DNA of 64,000 nt from Negativicutes bacterium (GTDB taxonomy: Bacteria; Bacillota_C; Negativicutes; Sporomusales_B; JARLHX01), in NCBI GenBank assembly GCA_031292015.1, contig JARLHY010000139.1:62001-126000 (forward strand), written 5' to 3'. The first letter of the stretch is position 1, and each line of letters starts with the position of its first letter. Under the pieces are notes generated by a model that saw only the letters and a program-made list of their open reading frames with translations, was not told the origin of the DNA and did not search any database. Below are positions 34,284-43,682 of the stretch, one piece after another. The translations under genes and the position numbers were made by a program.

Positions 34284-34782
34284 AGATGAAGTTACCGATG
34301 ATGATACCCGGATTGGGGATATGATCACTTCCGCTCGGGAATATTGCGAAGGATATCAAAATCGCGCTTATCTGCAGCAGAGCTGGGAAGTCAGCTTCGA
34401 CCACTGGCCGGAGCGGATTTTTAATATTCCTTTGCCGCCACTGCAAGAAATCACAGCAATCATCTGCACCGACAAAGACGGGATTGAAGCCACGATTGAT
34501 TCCGACAGTTATCTTGTAGACACCAAATCCACTCCCGGGCGTGTTGCTCTCAAGTCGGGTCAGAAATGGCCTTCCGTTGCATTGGCGCCCATCAGCGGTT
34601 TTCGAGTGGAATTCACTGCCGGATATGAGAGCGCCGAAACTGTCCCTAAACGGATCAAGCAAGCCATGCTGCTGCTGATCGGGCATTGGTATTTAAACCG
34701 AGAGCCCGTTGGGCAGGTCGGCCCTGAGATTGAGTTTACGGTCAATGCGCTTTTGGGGCTGGATAGGGTGTGGCCGATATGA
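34180..34782 (+). CDS. Head-tail connector protein, gp6-like
   Basis: Up to 200 residues. PTAEPVTLSEAKLYLRVEDE, MITSAREYCEGYQNRAYLQQ, and GYESAETVPKRIKQAMLLLI followed by HWYLNRE are gp6-like connector features. Start ambiguous: ATG 34180, or GTG 34228 just before the conserved part; in-frame GTG 34150 also exists. Overlap with the previous gene is 56-134 nt. Confidence 0.85.
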   Translation: MEEPRKVNLPNLHLKIVPTAEPVTLSEAKLYLRVEDEVTDDDTRIGDMITSAREYCEGYQNRAYLQQSWEVSFDHWPERIFNIPLPPLQEITAIICTDKDGIEATIDSDSYLVDTKSTPGRVALKSGQKWPSVALAPISGFRVEFTAGYESAETVPKRIKQAMLLLIGHWYLNREPVGQVGPEIEFTVNALLGLDRVWPI

Positions 34783-35147
34783 TTCCGCCTAAAGCGATAG
34801 GCGCAGGTGGTTTTACCTGCCGGCTGGGGCTGCATCGTCAGCAGGAAACAGACGATGGACAGGGCGGCCATCCGCTGGTCTATGATGATACCCCATATGC
34901 CCGGCCATGGGCGAAGATTGAAACCATTCTGGCTCGGCGCTACGACGAATATCAGCAGATGATTCCGGAACAACAGCATAAAATCACAATCCGATTTCGG
35001 CGGGGTGTGGTTTACACCGACCAGGTCAGGTTGGGCAGCCGATCCTTTGAGCAGATTGCTCCCCCTGTCAATGTTGATCAGAAGAATGCCTATTTGTCGC
35101 TGTTTTGCCGGGAGGTGTTTTCGAATGAAGATAACCCTGAGTCTTAG
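34779..35147 (+). CDS. Head closure / head-tail adaptor protein
   Basis: 122 residues from ATG 34779 in the stop of the connector (ATGA). CRLGLHRQQETDDGQGG ... WAKIETILARRYDEYQQ ... KITIRFRRGVVYTDQVRLG fit the SPP1 gp16-like head closure family (barrel closing the portal). Confidence 0.85.
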   Translation: MIPPKAIGAGGFTCRLGLHRQQETDDGQGGHPLVYDDTPYARPWAKIETILARRYDEYQQMIPEQQHKITIRFRRGVVYTDQVRLGSRSFEQIAPPVNVDQKNAYLSLFCREVFSNEDNPES

Positions 35148-35529
35148 CGGCGTGGATCAGGCAATAACGGTGGGCAATGTGATTGCCACCCGAGTAACCG
35201 AGGCTATCCAAAAGGCTGTCGATGAAGGGGCCAAAGACGTCCAGAAACGGGAACAAGAACTAGCGCCGATCATGCAGAAGCCGAAAAAGGGTGCGTATTG
35301 GCAGGGCAGTAAAGGTCCGGGTTATCTCAGGAGAAGCATTGTCATTCAAAAAGGGAAATATGGCATAACCAAGATGGTCCGGGCTAAAGCACCGCATGCT
35401 CACTTCCAGGAGTTTGGCACGGCTAGGGGAGTAAAGCCCCTTTATTTTGCCCAACGAGCCAAAGATCAGGTCTTGCCTTGGGTGGAAGCCAACATAAGGG
35501 CTTCCATTGAAAGGGAGGTCAATCAATGA
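35125..35529 (+). CDS. HK97 gp10-like tail-component protein
   Basis: 134 residues from ATG 35125 (gggaggtg upstream). YLRRSIVIQKGKYGITKMVR, APHAHFQEFGTARGVKP and the helical end are the HK97-gp10 pattern. Overlaps the previous gene by 23 nt. Confidence 0.85.
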   Translation: MKITLSLSGVDQAITVGNVIATRVTEAIQKAVDEGAKDVQKREQELAPIMQKPKKGAYWQGSKGPGYLRRSIVIQKGKYGITKMVRAKAPHAHFQEFGTARGVKPLYFAQRAKDQVLPWVEANIRASIEREVNQ

Positions 35530-35921
35530 TCATACGATCTCCAGTGTCACCTTTAAACAAGGCGCTTTATGATCGCCTGCGTGGAGCGCTTTCGAGTCCA
35601 ACCTATGACTATGTTCCTGATGGGAAAAAACCACCTTATACTGTGCTGGCCGACACGGAAGCCCAAATGTGGTCTTCAAAAACCATGCCTGGCGCCGATG
35701 TTTTGGCCAGCATTGTAATTATCAGCACTTATCAGGGAGATAAGGAAGTGGCTGAAATAGCCGATGTCGCCATTTCAGCCGTGACAAGTTCTCCTCTGAT
35801 TATGGCTGATGACTGGAAGATAACGTCAACTACCGTGATTAAGCATACCGTCAATAGGCTGGAAACTTATCGGCAGGCTATAATTCAGTTTGGATTTAAA
35901 ATCTGTGATGTGAGGAAGTGA
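35526..35921 (+). CDS. Tail completion protein, DUF3168-like
   Basis: 131 residues. LNKALYDRLRGALSSPTYDY, PPYTVLADTEAQMWSS and LETYRQAIIQFGFKI agree with DUF3168 (tail terminator/completion). Overlaps both neighbours by 4 nt. Confidence 0.8.
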   Translation: MIIRSPVSPLNKALYDRLRGALSSPTYDYVPDGKKPPYTVLADTEAQMWSSKTMPGADVLASIVIISTYQGDKEVAEIADVAISAVTSSPLIMADDWKITSTTVIKHTVNRLETYRQAIIQFGFKICDVRK

Positions 35922-36826
35922 AAAAGTTGAAGCTTTTTAAATGTTTGATCCTAGCGATCTGGGCGTTTCTGACTTCTGTGGTCACTACAGCCCGAACCAA
36001 TGGGAATATGTTTAGTTTCGATCTTCAGAGGTTTGCGCTTTTGCCGACTGATGGCGTCAACTTTGTTGTCGCGATCAATACCGGCACGGATGTGAGCCCC
36101 GTTTGGTCCGTTTTGGGCGGACAACGAGGAGCAACGTTCAAAGTCAGTGCCAATAATATCGACGCAAGTTCCAAGACGAGTCAAGGTTGGACAACCACTA
36201 TTCCGGGTTTGAGATCCTGGGGGATCGATGCCGACGCCTTGATCTTGACCGATGACGCCGGCGGACCGCCGGATGTAGCCTACAACAAATTGTTTTCCTG
36301 CTTCATGGCCCGGACCAAAGTCAATGTCCGCTATACCAAGGCGGACGGAACTAAATGGCAAGGATATGCCACGATTACCGATCTGAGCGAAGATTCGCCG
36401 CATGACGGTGAAGCCACCTACAAATTGAGCCTTGCTGGTATCGGCGCTCCGGCAATGGCCAGTGGTGCGCAACAAGTTGAAACGATGACCGTTGTGGGCG
36501 GACCGATCACCACTGCCGGAAACCTTTCGGTTATTGTTCAGAAAACTGGTATGACCGGATCTCCGAAGACATTGACGGTAGCCGTTGCTGTTGGCGATTC
36601 CGGCAATGTTGTCGCTCAGAAGATCCGCGAGGCTATGAATGCCGATACCGCAGTCAGCGGAGTGGGCGCAGTATCCGGAACCGGGTTGGATGTTGTCTGG
36701 ACTTTCACCACGGCGGCGGCCAACGATGCCAATGCCAATATTTCCTACACCATCGGTACAGTGGTCGGCGTGACGGCTGTTCCTTTCTCTTCGAATACCG
36801 TCGCCGGCGTGGCTCCGTTCGCGTAA
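35918..36826 (+). CDS. Major tail (tube) protein with unusual N-terminal extension
   Basis: 302 residues from GTG 35918 (gagg upstream, coupled to previous stop). Residues 1-30 form a signal-like hydrophobic helix after MKKLKLFK; MFSFDLQRFALLPTDG follows (FDLQRFA is a variant of the conserved LQLFA N-motif of phage virion proteins). Then the TP901-1-type tube domain (RSWGIDADALILTDD, MARTKVNVRY) and a C-terminal Ig-like domain (about 185-302). A start at ATG 36008 would drop the hydrophobic part but has only a weak ribosome site. Confidence 0.78.
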   Translation: MKKLKLFKCLILAIWAFLTSVVTTARTNGNMFSFDLQRFALLPTDGVNFVVAINTGTDVSPVWSVLGGQRGATFKVSANNIDASSKTSQGWTTTIPGLRSWGIDADALILTDDAGGPPDVAYNKLFSCFMARTKVNVRYTKADGTKWQGYATITDLSEDSPHDGEATYKLSLAGIGAPAMASGAQQVETMTVVGGPITTAGNLSVIVQKTGMTGSPKTLTVAVAVGDSGNVVAQKIREAMNADTAVSGVGAVSGTGLDVVWTFTTAAANDANANISYTIGTVVGVTAVPFSSNTVAGVAPFA

Positions 36827-36850
36827 GTTTCAAGGAACAAAAAATAAAAG

Positions 36851-36884
36851 GGCGGACAATTTACGGATTGTCCGCCTAATTTTG
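36851..36884 (+). terminator. Hairpin after the tail tube gene
   Basis: 10-bp perfect stem (ggcggacaat/attgtccgcc) then taattttg; may reduce read-through so that tube protein exceeds downstream products. Confidence 0.6.
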
Positions 36885-36902
36885 TAAAGAGAGGTTTTTA
36901 TA

Positions 36903-37250
36903 ATGACAGGTCCGGTATCGATTACCCTCGGTGGGAAAGAACGGTTTTTAAGGTATGACATCAACTCTGCTGCCGAAATGGAGGAACTTATGGGCGGCAG
37001 ATCACTCTTATATATTATGGCCAATCCGACTGTTGGCGGCATTGCTCCAATGCGAATTATGCTATGGGGCGGTATGAAGCATGCTGAAAAGGGATTGACC
37101 CTGCAACGAGTCGGCATTTTAATGCAGGAGTATATGGAAAACGGCGGCGAGCTTAATGATTTGGCCGAAAAAATCGGCGAGGCTGTTAGGAAATCGAAGA
37201 TTCTCGGGAACCTTGATGAAGGTAAAACAGGTGACGAGGGAAACGGGTAG
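36903..37250 (+). CDS. Tail assembly chaperone G
   Basis: 115 residues. Small protein between tube and tape-measure genes (ITLGGKERFLRYDINSAAEM). Ribosome site agaggtt. It ends just after the slippery heptamer GGGAAAC (37238-37244), so some ribosomes shift -1 and make the longer GT protein, as in lambda and many siphoviruses. Confidence 0.85.
   Translation: MTGPVSITLGGKERFLRYDINSAAEMEELMGGRSLLYIMANPTVGGIAPMRIMLWGGMKHAEKGLTLQRVGILMQEYMENGGELNDLAEKIGEAVRKSKILGNLDEGKTGDEGNG
37238..37244 (+). promoter_or_regulatory. Programmed -1 frameshift site
   Basis: G_GGA_AAC in the zero frame is an X_XXY_YYZ heptamer, two codons before the G stop. The -1 frame is open from 37235 through 37588. Confidence 0.8.
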
Positions 37251-37279
37251 TCTCCACTGTTCGCGAATGGATTGAACTG

Positions 37280-37588
37280 ATGAAACCGGTGGCATATGGA
37301 GCCCTTTCCCTGAAGCCATGGGAATTTGGGCGGCTAACGTTCGATGAATTCCATGACATGGTGAAGGGATATGAATGGCGAAACGAGCAGAAGCGTATTA
37401 CCTGGTGTTGGATCGCCGTTCCTATCATCAATGCCTGCGCCCGGAATCTTAAAAAATCCGTAACAGTGGAGACTTTATTGGGGTATAATCCAGTCAGAAA
37501 AAACCGGGAAGAAAAGAACAAAAATAAAACCGGCGAACAGCGGAAAGAAGAACTGGCCGGACTCATAAAAGAACTAGGCGGGAGGTGA
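37280..37588 (+). CDS. Tail assembly chaperone T part (made as GT fusion)
   Basis: The -1 frame of the chaperone. Read through the slip site it adds 114 residues after residue 114 of G, giving a 228-residue GT protein. ATG 37280 lacks any ribosome site, which supports expression only by frameshift. ALSLKPWEFGRLTFDEFHDM is typical of T parts; the end is basic and coiled. It shields the tape measure during tail assembly. Confidence 0.82.
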   Translation: MKPVAYGALSLKPWEFGRLTFDEFHDMVKGYEWRNEQKRITWCWIAVPIINACARNLKKSVTVETLLGYNPVRKNREEKNKNKTGEQRKEELAGLIKELGGR

Positions 37589-37592
37589 TCTT

Positions 37593-40352
37593 ATGCCTGG
37601 CAATGCCGCAATGACAATTTTTATTGGAGGCGACAACTCCGATTTTCTTAGAAAATGGGATCAAACACAGAAAGCACTCAAGAAAGGGTTAGGAGCTGAT
37701 GCTTTTTCAGCAGCGAATAAAGCTCTTGGAGCATTGACGGGAATCGTGGCGGGAATTACCGCCATGGGGTCGGCTGCAATCAAAATGAGCGGTGACATGA
37801 AAGCGGGACAAGCTGCTTTTTCCGGGTTACTCGGAAGCGCAACAGAGGCTCAAACATTTTTGGGTGAGTTGCATGATATGGCAAAAAACTCTCCTTTTGC
37901 ATTTCCTGAGCTTACGGACGCCGCCAAGAAGATGCTATCTTTGGGTTTTGCGGCTGAAGATGTTGTCCCTATAATTCAAACGGTGGGGAATGCTGCCGCT
38001 TTGCTAGGTACAGGAGCGGAAGGGATTGACGCTGTAACACAAGCCCTGGGGGCCATGCTCGACAAAGGAACTGCAACCACCCGAGATATGCGGGCGCTAG
38101 TGGCGCAAGGAATCCCTGCTTGGCATTTGTTAGCTGAAGCAATCGGTGTTTCGGTGCCCCAGGCGATGGATCAGGTAAATAAAGGAACAATTTCAAGCAC
38201 CACGGCAATCAATGCCATCCTGACCGGAATGCAGGAAAAATACAAGGGTGGTATGGAGACTATGGCCAATGAAATGCCAGGTCTGTTTACCCGAATGACT
38301 GAAAGTACCGTTGTCGCAATGAAGGCTGTGGGGACGTCATTGGCTGATGCGCTGAACGTCAAAGAAAAGATGCAGGGAACGGTAGCTTTTCTAGACCAAT
38401 TTGCCAATTACATAAAATCTAACGGAATCAACGAAGCATTAAAAGAATTGATACCCAAGGAAACTAGTTTAGCTGTTTTTACTCTTGCTGGCGCCCTGGT
38501 CGGGGCTGCCATTCCGGCTATGATTTCCTTCGGTATTTCCGTGTGGACGGCTTTGGCGCCACTCCTTCCGTTTATAGCCGCTGGCGTCGCGCTAGGGGCT
38601 GTCGCTTGGGTTATCTGGCAGGCGTGGGAACCACTTGGAGACTTGTTTTCCGCAACCAATGCCCGGATTGTTGCCGATAGTCAACGCGCATGGTTTAATA
38701 TCAAGGCCATATTTTTCGAAGGAATCCAGGCCATCCTTCAGGCCATGGTGCCATTGGCCAATATCATCGGTGGTAGTTTTCAGGCCCAGATCAGCAATTG
38801 GATGACGAGTGTTTCGGCATCGATTGAGCAAGCCAACAGCGATATAATCACGGCAACTCAGGCCGGGGTTGATGCTCACGCGCGCGGAGAACAAGCAATG
38901 ACTGCGCTGACGAATAGCTTTAAAAACTCGGCTAATGTTATCGGCAACACTGCCAATAAGGTTCAGGCGGCTTTTACCGGACTTCACGGTCCGGATGCAG
39001 GCGTTCTGGAAAAAGCGGATAAAAAGCTGGCGGCTGAAGCGCAAAGAGTCAGTGATCAGATTGCCAATGAATGGGCTCAGCTGACCCAAAGGAAAATAGT
39101 CGCGGTTGATATGTGGTATGAGCATGAAAGAAGAAAGCTCGATGAATCGGCGGCTTATAATGAAAACTATGATCGCGACTTAGATCGGTTGAATCAGACC
39201 TATTCTCAGAAGCGATTAAAAGCCCTTGCGGATGAAGCACAGCAAAATATGTCCATCCAGAGACAGATTGCCGACATGGCAAATAAAGGCGCAGTGCTAT
39301 CTGTCAGCATTGGTTTGACGGGATCGACTGCGAAAGAAAATGATATTCTTCAGTCCGCGAAAGATCAGATAACGCAGATTGAAAGAGAATATCAGGACTT
39401 GGCTGTGAAATGGCAGGGTATGAATGATCAGGAAAAAGAGATAACCCGGAATTCTTTGAATGAGCGAGGGATCTTATATAAGGAAAATGCAGATGGAACC
39501 ATATCCTTAGAAGATCAAGCGGCAAAAATGAGAGTTTTAATCAACAAAAAAGCTGATAATGATATATGGCAATATCGCAATTCCGGAGAAGCTGCCCAGG
39601 CCGATCTTGATGCAGCACGCAGGATGGGCGATATTGCAACGTATCAGAGTCTCCTCGATTCCGAAAAAGGGATGTTCTTAACGGATCTGCAGGGGAGACA
39701 GCAATATATTGATGCTTATTATGATGCTTGGAAGACGACTCATAAAACATCAATTGAGTGGATGGTAGAGGCTACCAATGGATTGACATCTTCGGTTCAA
39801 TCTTTTTTCGCTGACGCATTAGGTGGAACAAAAGGATGGGGAGATGCTTGGAAAAGTCTTGGTAACTCAATAAAACAGGTTTTTGCCAATATGGCTGCTG
39901 AATATATTGCGGCAACTTTAAAACAAGCAATCCTGGGGAAAGTTGTTCTTGAATCTGTTACATCTGCTTCGGTTGCAGCTGGAGTTGAAACGGCAGCTGC
40001 ATGGGCAGCAGCTGCTGCGGCTGTTTCGTTGGCTACTTTTGGCGCAAACTCCGTCCCGGCTATGGCTGGAATGACCGCTACATATGCGCTTTCTTATGCT
40101 CTATCCACTCCGAAACTTGCCGCCGGCGGTATCGCCACAGGACCAACCTTAGCGATGATCGGCGAGGGTCGTCATGATGAGGCAGTCTTGCCGCTAGACC
40201 CGCGAGTCTTTGAAAAAATGGGATTAACCTCAAACGGGAAAGAAGTCATAGTCAACAACAATAATTATGGAAATATAAACACCAAGTTCGATCTGGACGA
40301 ATGGAATGAAGCGCAGGGGATGGCTGTGAGAAACGCTATATTCGCAACATAG
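37593..40352 (+). CDS. Tail tape measure protein
   Basis: 919 residues. N-terminal tape-measure domain (QAAFSGLLGSATEAQTFLGE, PFAFPELTDAAKKMLSLGF), two hydrophobic stretches (about 290-345 and 770-835), long coiled coils (about 440-610), C-terminal GPTLAMIGEGRHDEAVLPL. Length sets tail length, roughly 0.15 nm per residue, so about 140 nm is suggested by the usual rule. gggaggtgat site. Confidence 0.93.
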   Translation: MPGNAAMTIFIGGDNSDFLRKWDQTQKALKKGLGADAFSAANKALGALTGIVAGITAMGSAAIKMSGDMKAGQAAFSGLLGSATEAQTFLGELHDMAKNSPFAFPELTDAAKKMLSLGFAAEDVVPIIQTVGNAAALLGTGAEGIDAVTQALGAMLDKGTATTRDMRALVAQGIPAWHLLAEAIGVSVPQAMDQVNKGTISSTTAINAILTGMQEKYKGGMETMANEMPGLFTRMTESTVVAMKAVGTSLADALNVKEKMQGTVAFLDQFANYIKSNGINEALKELIPKETSLAVFTLAGALVGAAIPAMISFGISVWTALAPLLPFIAAGVALGAVAWVIWQAWEPLGDLFSATNARIVADSQRAWFNIKAIFFEGIQAILQAMVPLANIIGGSFQAQISNWMTSVSASIEQANSDIITATQAGVDAHARGEQAMTALTNSFKNSANVIGNTANKVQAAFTGLHGPDAGVLEKADKKLAAEAQRVSDQIANEWAQLTQRKIVAVDMWYEHERRKLDESAAYNENYDRDLDRLNQTYSQKRLKALADEAQQNMSIQRQIADMANKGAVLSVSIGLTGSTAKENDILQSAKDQITQIEREYQDLAVKWQGMNDQEKEITRNSLNERGILYKENADGTISLEDQAAKMRVLINKKADNDIWQYRNSGEAAQADLDAARRMGDIATYQSLLDSEKGMFLTDLQGRQQYIDAYYDAWKTTHKTSIEWMVEATNGLTSSVQSFFADALGGTKGWGDAWKSLGNSIKQVFANMAAEYIAATLKQAILGKVVLESVTSASVAAGVETAAAWAAAAAAVSLATFGANSVPAMAGMTATYALSYALSTPKLAAGGIATGPTLAMIGEGRHDEAVLPLDPRVFEKMGLTSNGKEVIVNNNNYGNINTKFDLDEWNEAQGMAVRNAIFAT

Positions 40353-40369
40353 CCGGTGGGGGTGAAGAC

Positions 40370-41110
40370 GTGTTTATTAAAAAAGGCAGTACAATTTATA
40401 CTCTGCCGGATTATGCAGTTCTCAATGGATTATCATTAAGCATCCGAAGCAATGTGGCCGCCAAGCTGTTTCAGCATGGCGGCCTTCCTAGTGGAGATGG
40501 AAAAGTTGATACCCGGTCCATTGATATCGCCGTGCTAGTTAACGGCGAAAATCAATCGGATTACTTATCTCAAGTAAACGACTTAAAACGATATCTTTCT
40601 CAATCGCCATACCGACTGTATGTTACAGATACGCAATATTTCAATATCGACATACTAAACAAATTCAAAGAAGACTTTATCTCTGGATTTTATATGGTTA
40701 AGTCCAATGCGACGGCAACCATTCTGGCACTGGACCCTTTCCTTTATGATGAAGAGGAATTATCTGTTTCTACTACGGTTACCACCAGCCCTCAAGTCTT
40801 CACGATTAATAATCCCGGCAATATCGATACACCTATTACCATAACCATCACGGCAAACGCACTTAACAGCGCTTTGTCTTTGATCAATACCTCAGACAAT
40901 GGAAGAGTCTTCACCTATAATGACGCATCTTTCACCTCCGGTAAATCATTGGTAATCTCGACATGGGATGGATCAGTTGAATTGAATGGAGCAAATTCTA
41001 TCAATAACTTTCTTGGAACCTTCATGAATTTACTTCCTGGAGATAATGTTTTTAGTTATACCGGATCGGCATGTACCATCACAATGGATTATCTGTCGAG
41101 GTGGCTCTAA
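40370..41110 (+). CDS. Distal tail protein (Dit-like)
   Basis: 246 residues from GTG 40370 (ggtgggggtg). LPDYAVLNGLSLSIRSNVAA, KVDTRSIDIAVLVNG and DPFLYDEEELSVST followed by a galectin-like C-terminal beta domain fit the siphovirus Dit/tail component family: hub between tube and baseplate. Confidence 0.8.
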   Translation: MFIKKGSTIYTLPDYAVLNGLSLSIRSNVAAKLFQHGGLPSGDGKVDTRSIDIAVLVNGENQSDYLSQVNDLKRYLSQSPYRLYVTDTQYFNIDILNKFKEDFISGFYMVKSNATATILALDPFLYDEEELSVSTTVTTSPQVFTINNPGNIDTPITITITANALNSALSLINTSDNGRVFTYNDASFTSGKSLVISTWDGSVELNGANSINNFLGTFMNLLPGDNVFSYTGSACTITMDYLSRWL

Positions 41111-42343
41111 ATGAATATTATGTTTGGGCGGTCGATATTCGGACGCTATATATTTTCTGGAATCACAAAAAGTGCCGCCGTCGTTACCGTAACCTTTCCG
41201 GAAATCGATAACACCTTCTATATTGCCATTCAAAACGCAGTCGGCCAGGTGACCGGCTATTTATCCAGTGATATTTTCAACAGCCCGGCGACATCTGTGG
41301 ATTTTGAATTAACAACCAACGGATGCGGGCAATTCACAATTACCTGTGATCGGGCGGCCGCCGATATTCTAGCCAATAATCAGAGGATATCAATTTACCT
41401 GTTTGGTAGCCTGGTTCCATGGTATACCGGGTATGTCCTGAAGAGGCCAAAACCAGGGGGAACACAAGAATCATTGCAGTTTACCGGCTATGGATTTTTT
41501 CAGAAGCTCGACAAAATCATTATCAATAAAACTTATGTAAGCACTGAGGTTTCGGCGGCTGTCACCGATTTAGTGCAAAATGTGATTGCTCCCATTACCG
41601 GCATCCGCTACAACAGCAACAAAATGTATCCCACGGATTATACCTTGCAGAAGCTCCGCTTTGATTACGTCAAGGCTAAGGACGCGATGCAGACCCTTTC
41701 CGAATACGGCATTGATTATGTTTATGGCGTTGATGAACTTATGGAATTCTTCTTCAAGCCTCGGATAACAACCATCAACGAAGATACGCGGTTTTGGGTT
41801 GGCCATCATTGTCAAAGCTTTGTTCCTGATGAAGATCCAAGCACTGTAGTAAACTTTTTCTACGTCAAGTATGGAAACCTAAACAGCAATGGAACGAACT
41901 ACTATGTTGACGGAAGTGGAAATCCTATTCCGTTTTATGACTCAGATAGCATTGATACCTATGGGCAAATGGAAGATGTCCTTGATCTTCCGAATGCGAT
42001 CACCGGGGATGATATTACCCGCTGGGCGCAAAACCAGCTGGATCAACTCAAAACGCCATCGCAGACAGCGAAGATCGACGGCATTAGTCTTGACGTCATC
42101 AAAAGAAATATCCGACCGGAAGGAATGTCGGCCATTACGGCCATCGACGGCACGATCTATGAATATCCGGTCACTAATATCAAATATAGCTTGAGCGCGG
42201 ATAAAGGAATTGCGATGGCCATGACACTCGGTGATCTTCCTCCGAGAATCGATCGATATATTGCCAAGATCCTCAAAGATGCCGACATGGCCGATGCTCT
42301 CCAGCAACTTAACAATCAGCAATTAAGCGGGGTGGATATATAA
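41111..42343 (+). CDS. Tail-associated hub / baseplate protein (Tal-like)
   Basis: 410 residues starting at the base after Dit. N-terminal MNIMFGRSIFGRYIFSGITK, then gp27-like hub features (SIYLFGSLVPWYTGYVLKRP, FDYVKAKDAMQTLSEYGIDY). No lytic domain at its end. Overlaps the next gene by 1 nt. Confidence 0.7.
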   Translation: MNIMFGRSIFGRYIFSGITKSAAVVTVTFPEIDNTFYIAIQNAVGQVTGYLSSDIFNSPATSVDFELTTNGCGQFTITCDRAAADILANNQRISIYLFGSLVPWYTGYVLKRPKPGGTQESLQFTGYGFFQKLDKIIINKTYVSTEVSAAVTDLVQNVIAPITGIRYNSNKMYPTDYTLQKLRFDYVKAKDAMQTLSEYGIDYVYGVDELMEFFFKPRITTINEDTRFWVGHHCQSFVPDEDPSTVVNFFYVKYGNLNSNGTNYYVDGSGNPIPFYDSDSIDTYGQMEDVLDLPNAITGDDITRWAQNQLDQLKTPSQTAKIDGISLDVIKRNIRPEGMSAITAIDGTIYEYPVTNIKYSLSADKGIAMAMTLGDLPPRIDRYIAKILKDADMADALQQLNNQQLSGVDI

Positions 42344-43671
42344 TGCCGATAGATTACAGGTTTGATCCATTTACCAACACAAAGCAGCCATTGACAATAA
42401 CCAATGAGCGCCAGGTAATTCCCACTGTCAGTCCTTATAAAATCAGGCTAAATGAAGTACCACAAAAGGATTCTCCTTCATCGCTGACAATAAGGGTATG
42501 GGATGCACTTGCAGCTGCCATAACATCAACCACTGCAACCACGATTTCGGTAATAACCGGATCGTGGTTTTCTGTTGGTAAGACAATTTCCATTGATAAC
42601 GAGCAGATGTATGTATCCGGAATCAGCACCAATACTTTGACCGTTACTCGTGGCTATAACGGGACTACTGCAAACACTCACCTTATCGGTGCGAATGTAT
42701 TTATTGAAGGAAGTATGACTGAGGTTGCGGCAACGCCATCTTCCGGACAATTCTGGCCTGACTATTCCGCCACGGTTTCAGATGATCCGACATGGAATAC
42801 AGGTACACTTCTATTTAACTCCACAGATGCAGGTAAAAGACTGGCTATAAATTACAAAGGATTAGGTGGCCTGGTCGATGGTAAAGTCAATGAATTATCC
42901 TCATTGTCATGGCTATATAATTTAGGAAATGGTTCTGATGGTGTTTTTGTTTCAAACGGGAATTCCAGCTTAACCAAATATGAATATAACTTCACGGATT
43001 TTGTTTTAAATAGTGGTCATACATTGTCGCTTAGCGGAATAGGTCATGTAATTATTCGCTGTAGTGGTAGCGCAATTATTGCTGGTACGATATCTGCCCT
43101 TTATGCGGGGTTCCCAGGCGGTGCAGGTGGCGTTTGGTCATCCTCCACCGGCCCAACTAATGGATCGGCAAATGGTTATTATACTTTGGGCGGCGGTGGT
43201 GCTGGTGGTGGTGCCAATGGAGGTAGTCAACCGGGAGGATCTGGCGGTGGAGGATATGGAGGCGGATCTGGTAGTAACGGATCAACACCACCGTCTTCAA
43301 TGCAAAACGTTTGCATACAATTACCTCCCAATATTTTTATGGCCCCCTATGGGTCTGGAGGCGGTGGAGGGACATATGGATCTGGTGGGGTTGGAGGACC
43401 GGGAGGGACTGGTGGTGGAGGGATATTCATCATAGCCAAAAACATCATTTTTACCGGAACTATTAATGCCAGCGGAGCGCCGGGTGGTAACTATTCAGGT
43501 ACTTTTGGCTGTGGTGGCGGCGGTGGCGGCGGCGGTGTTGTTGTTATGGCTGCAAAAAAATGGGTTCAAGGTACCGGAAGCATTTATGTGGCTGGCGGAT
43601 CAGGAGGAACAGGTAATATTAGTAATGGGGCCACAGGCGGAGCAGGATGGGTAGCAGGAATCGTTTTATAA
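42343..43671 (+). CDS. Glycine-rich tail fibre protein
   Basis: 442 residues. N-terminal baseplate-binding part (DYRFDPFTNTKQPLTITNER), a middle with IDNEQMYVSGISTNTLTVTR (as in receptor-binding fibres) and a C-terminal Gly-rich region (about 275-442, many GGGG runs) like polyglycine-II fibre tips. Probably contacts the host surface. The GC-rich Gly codon repeats are coding. Confidence 0.75.
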   Translation: MPIDYRFDPFTNTKQPLTITNERQVIPTVSPYKIRLNEVPQKDSPSSLTIRVWDALAAAITSTTATTISVITGSWFSVGKTISIDNEQMYVSGISTNTLTVTRGYNGTTANTHLIGANVFIEGSMTEVAATPSSGQFWPDYSATVSDDPTWNTGTLLFNSTDAGKRLAINYKGLGGLVDGKVNELSSLSWLYNLGNGSDGVFVSNGNSSLTKYEYNFTDFVLNSGHTLSLSGIGHVIIRCSGSAIIAGTISALYAGFPGGAGGVWSSSTGPTNGSANGYYTLGGGGAGGGANGGSQPGGSGGGGYGGGSGSNGSTPPSSMQNVCIQLPPNIFMAPYGSGGGGGTYGSGGVGGPGGTGGGGIFIIAKNIIFTGTINASGAPGGNYSGTFGCGGGGGGGGVVVMAAKKWVQGTGSIYVAGGSGGTGNISNGATGGAGWVAGIVL

Positions 43672-43682
43672 AGGAGGGCGAC

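Noticed and set aside
43190..43640. Dense ggtggtgg/ggcggcgg repeats, first seen as possible array or minisatellite
   Set aside because: They are irregular Gly codons in the frame of the tail fibre; no constant repeat or spacer length.
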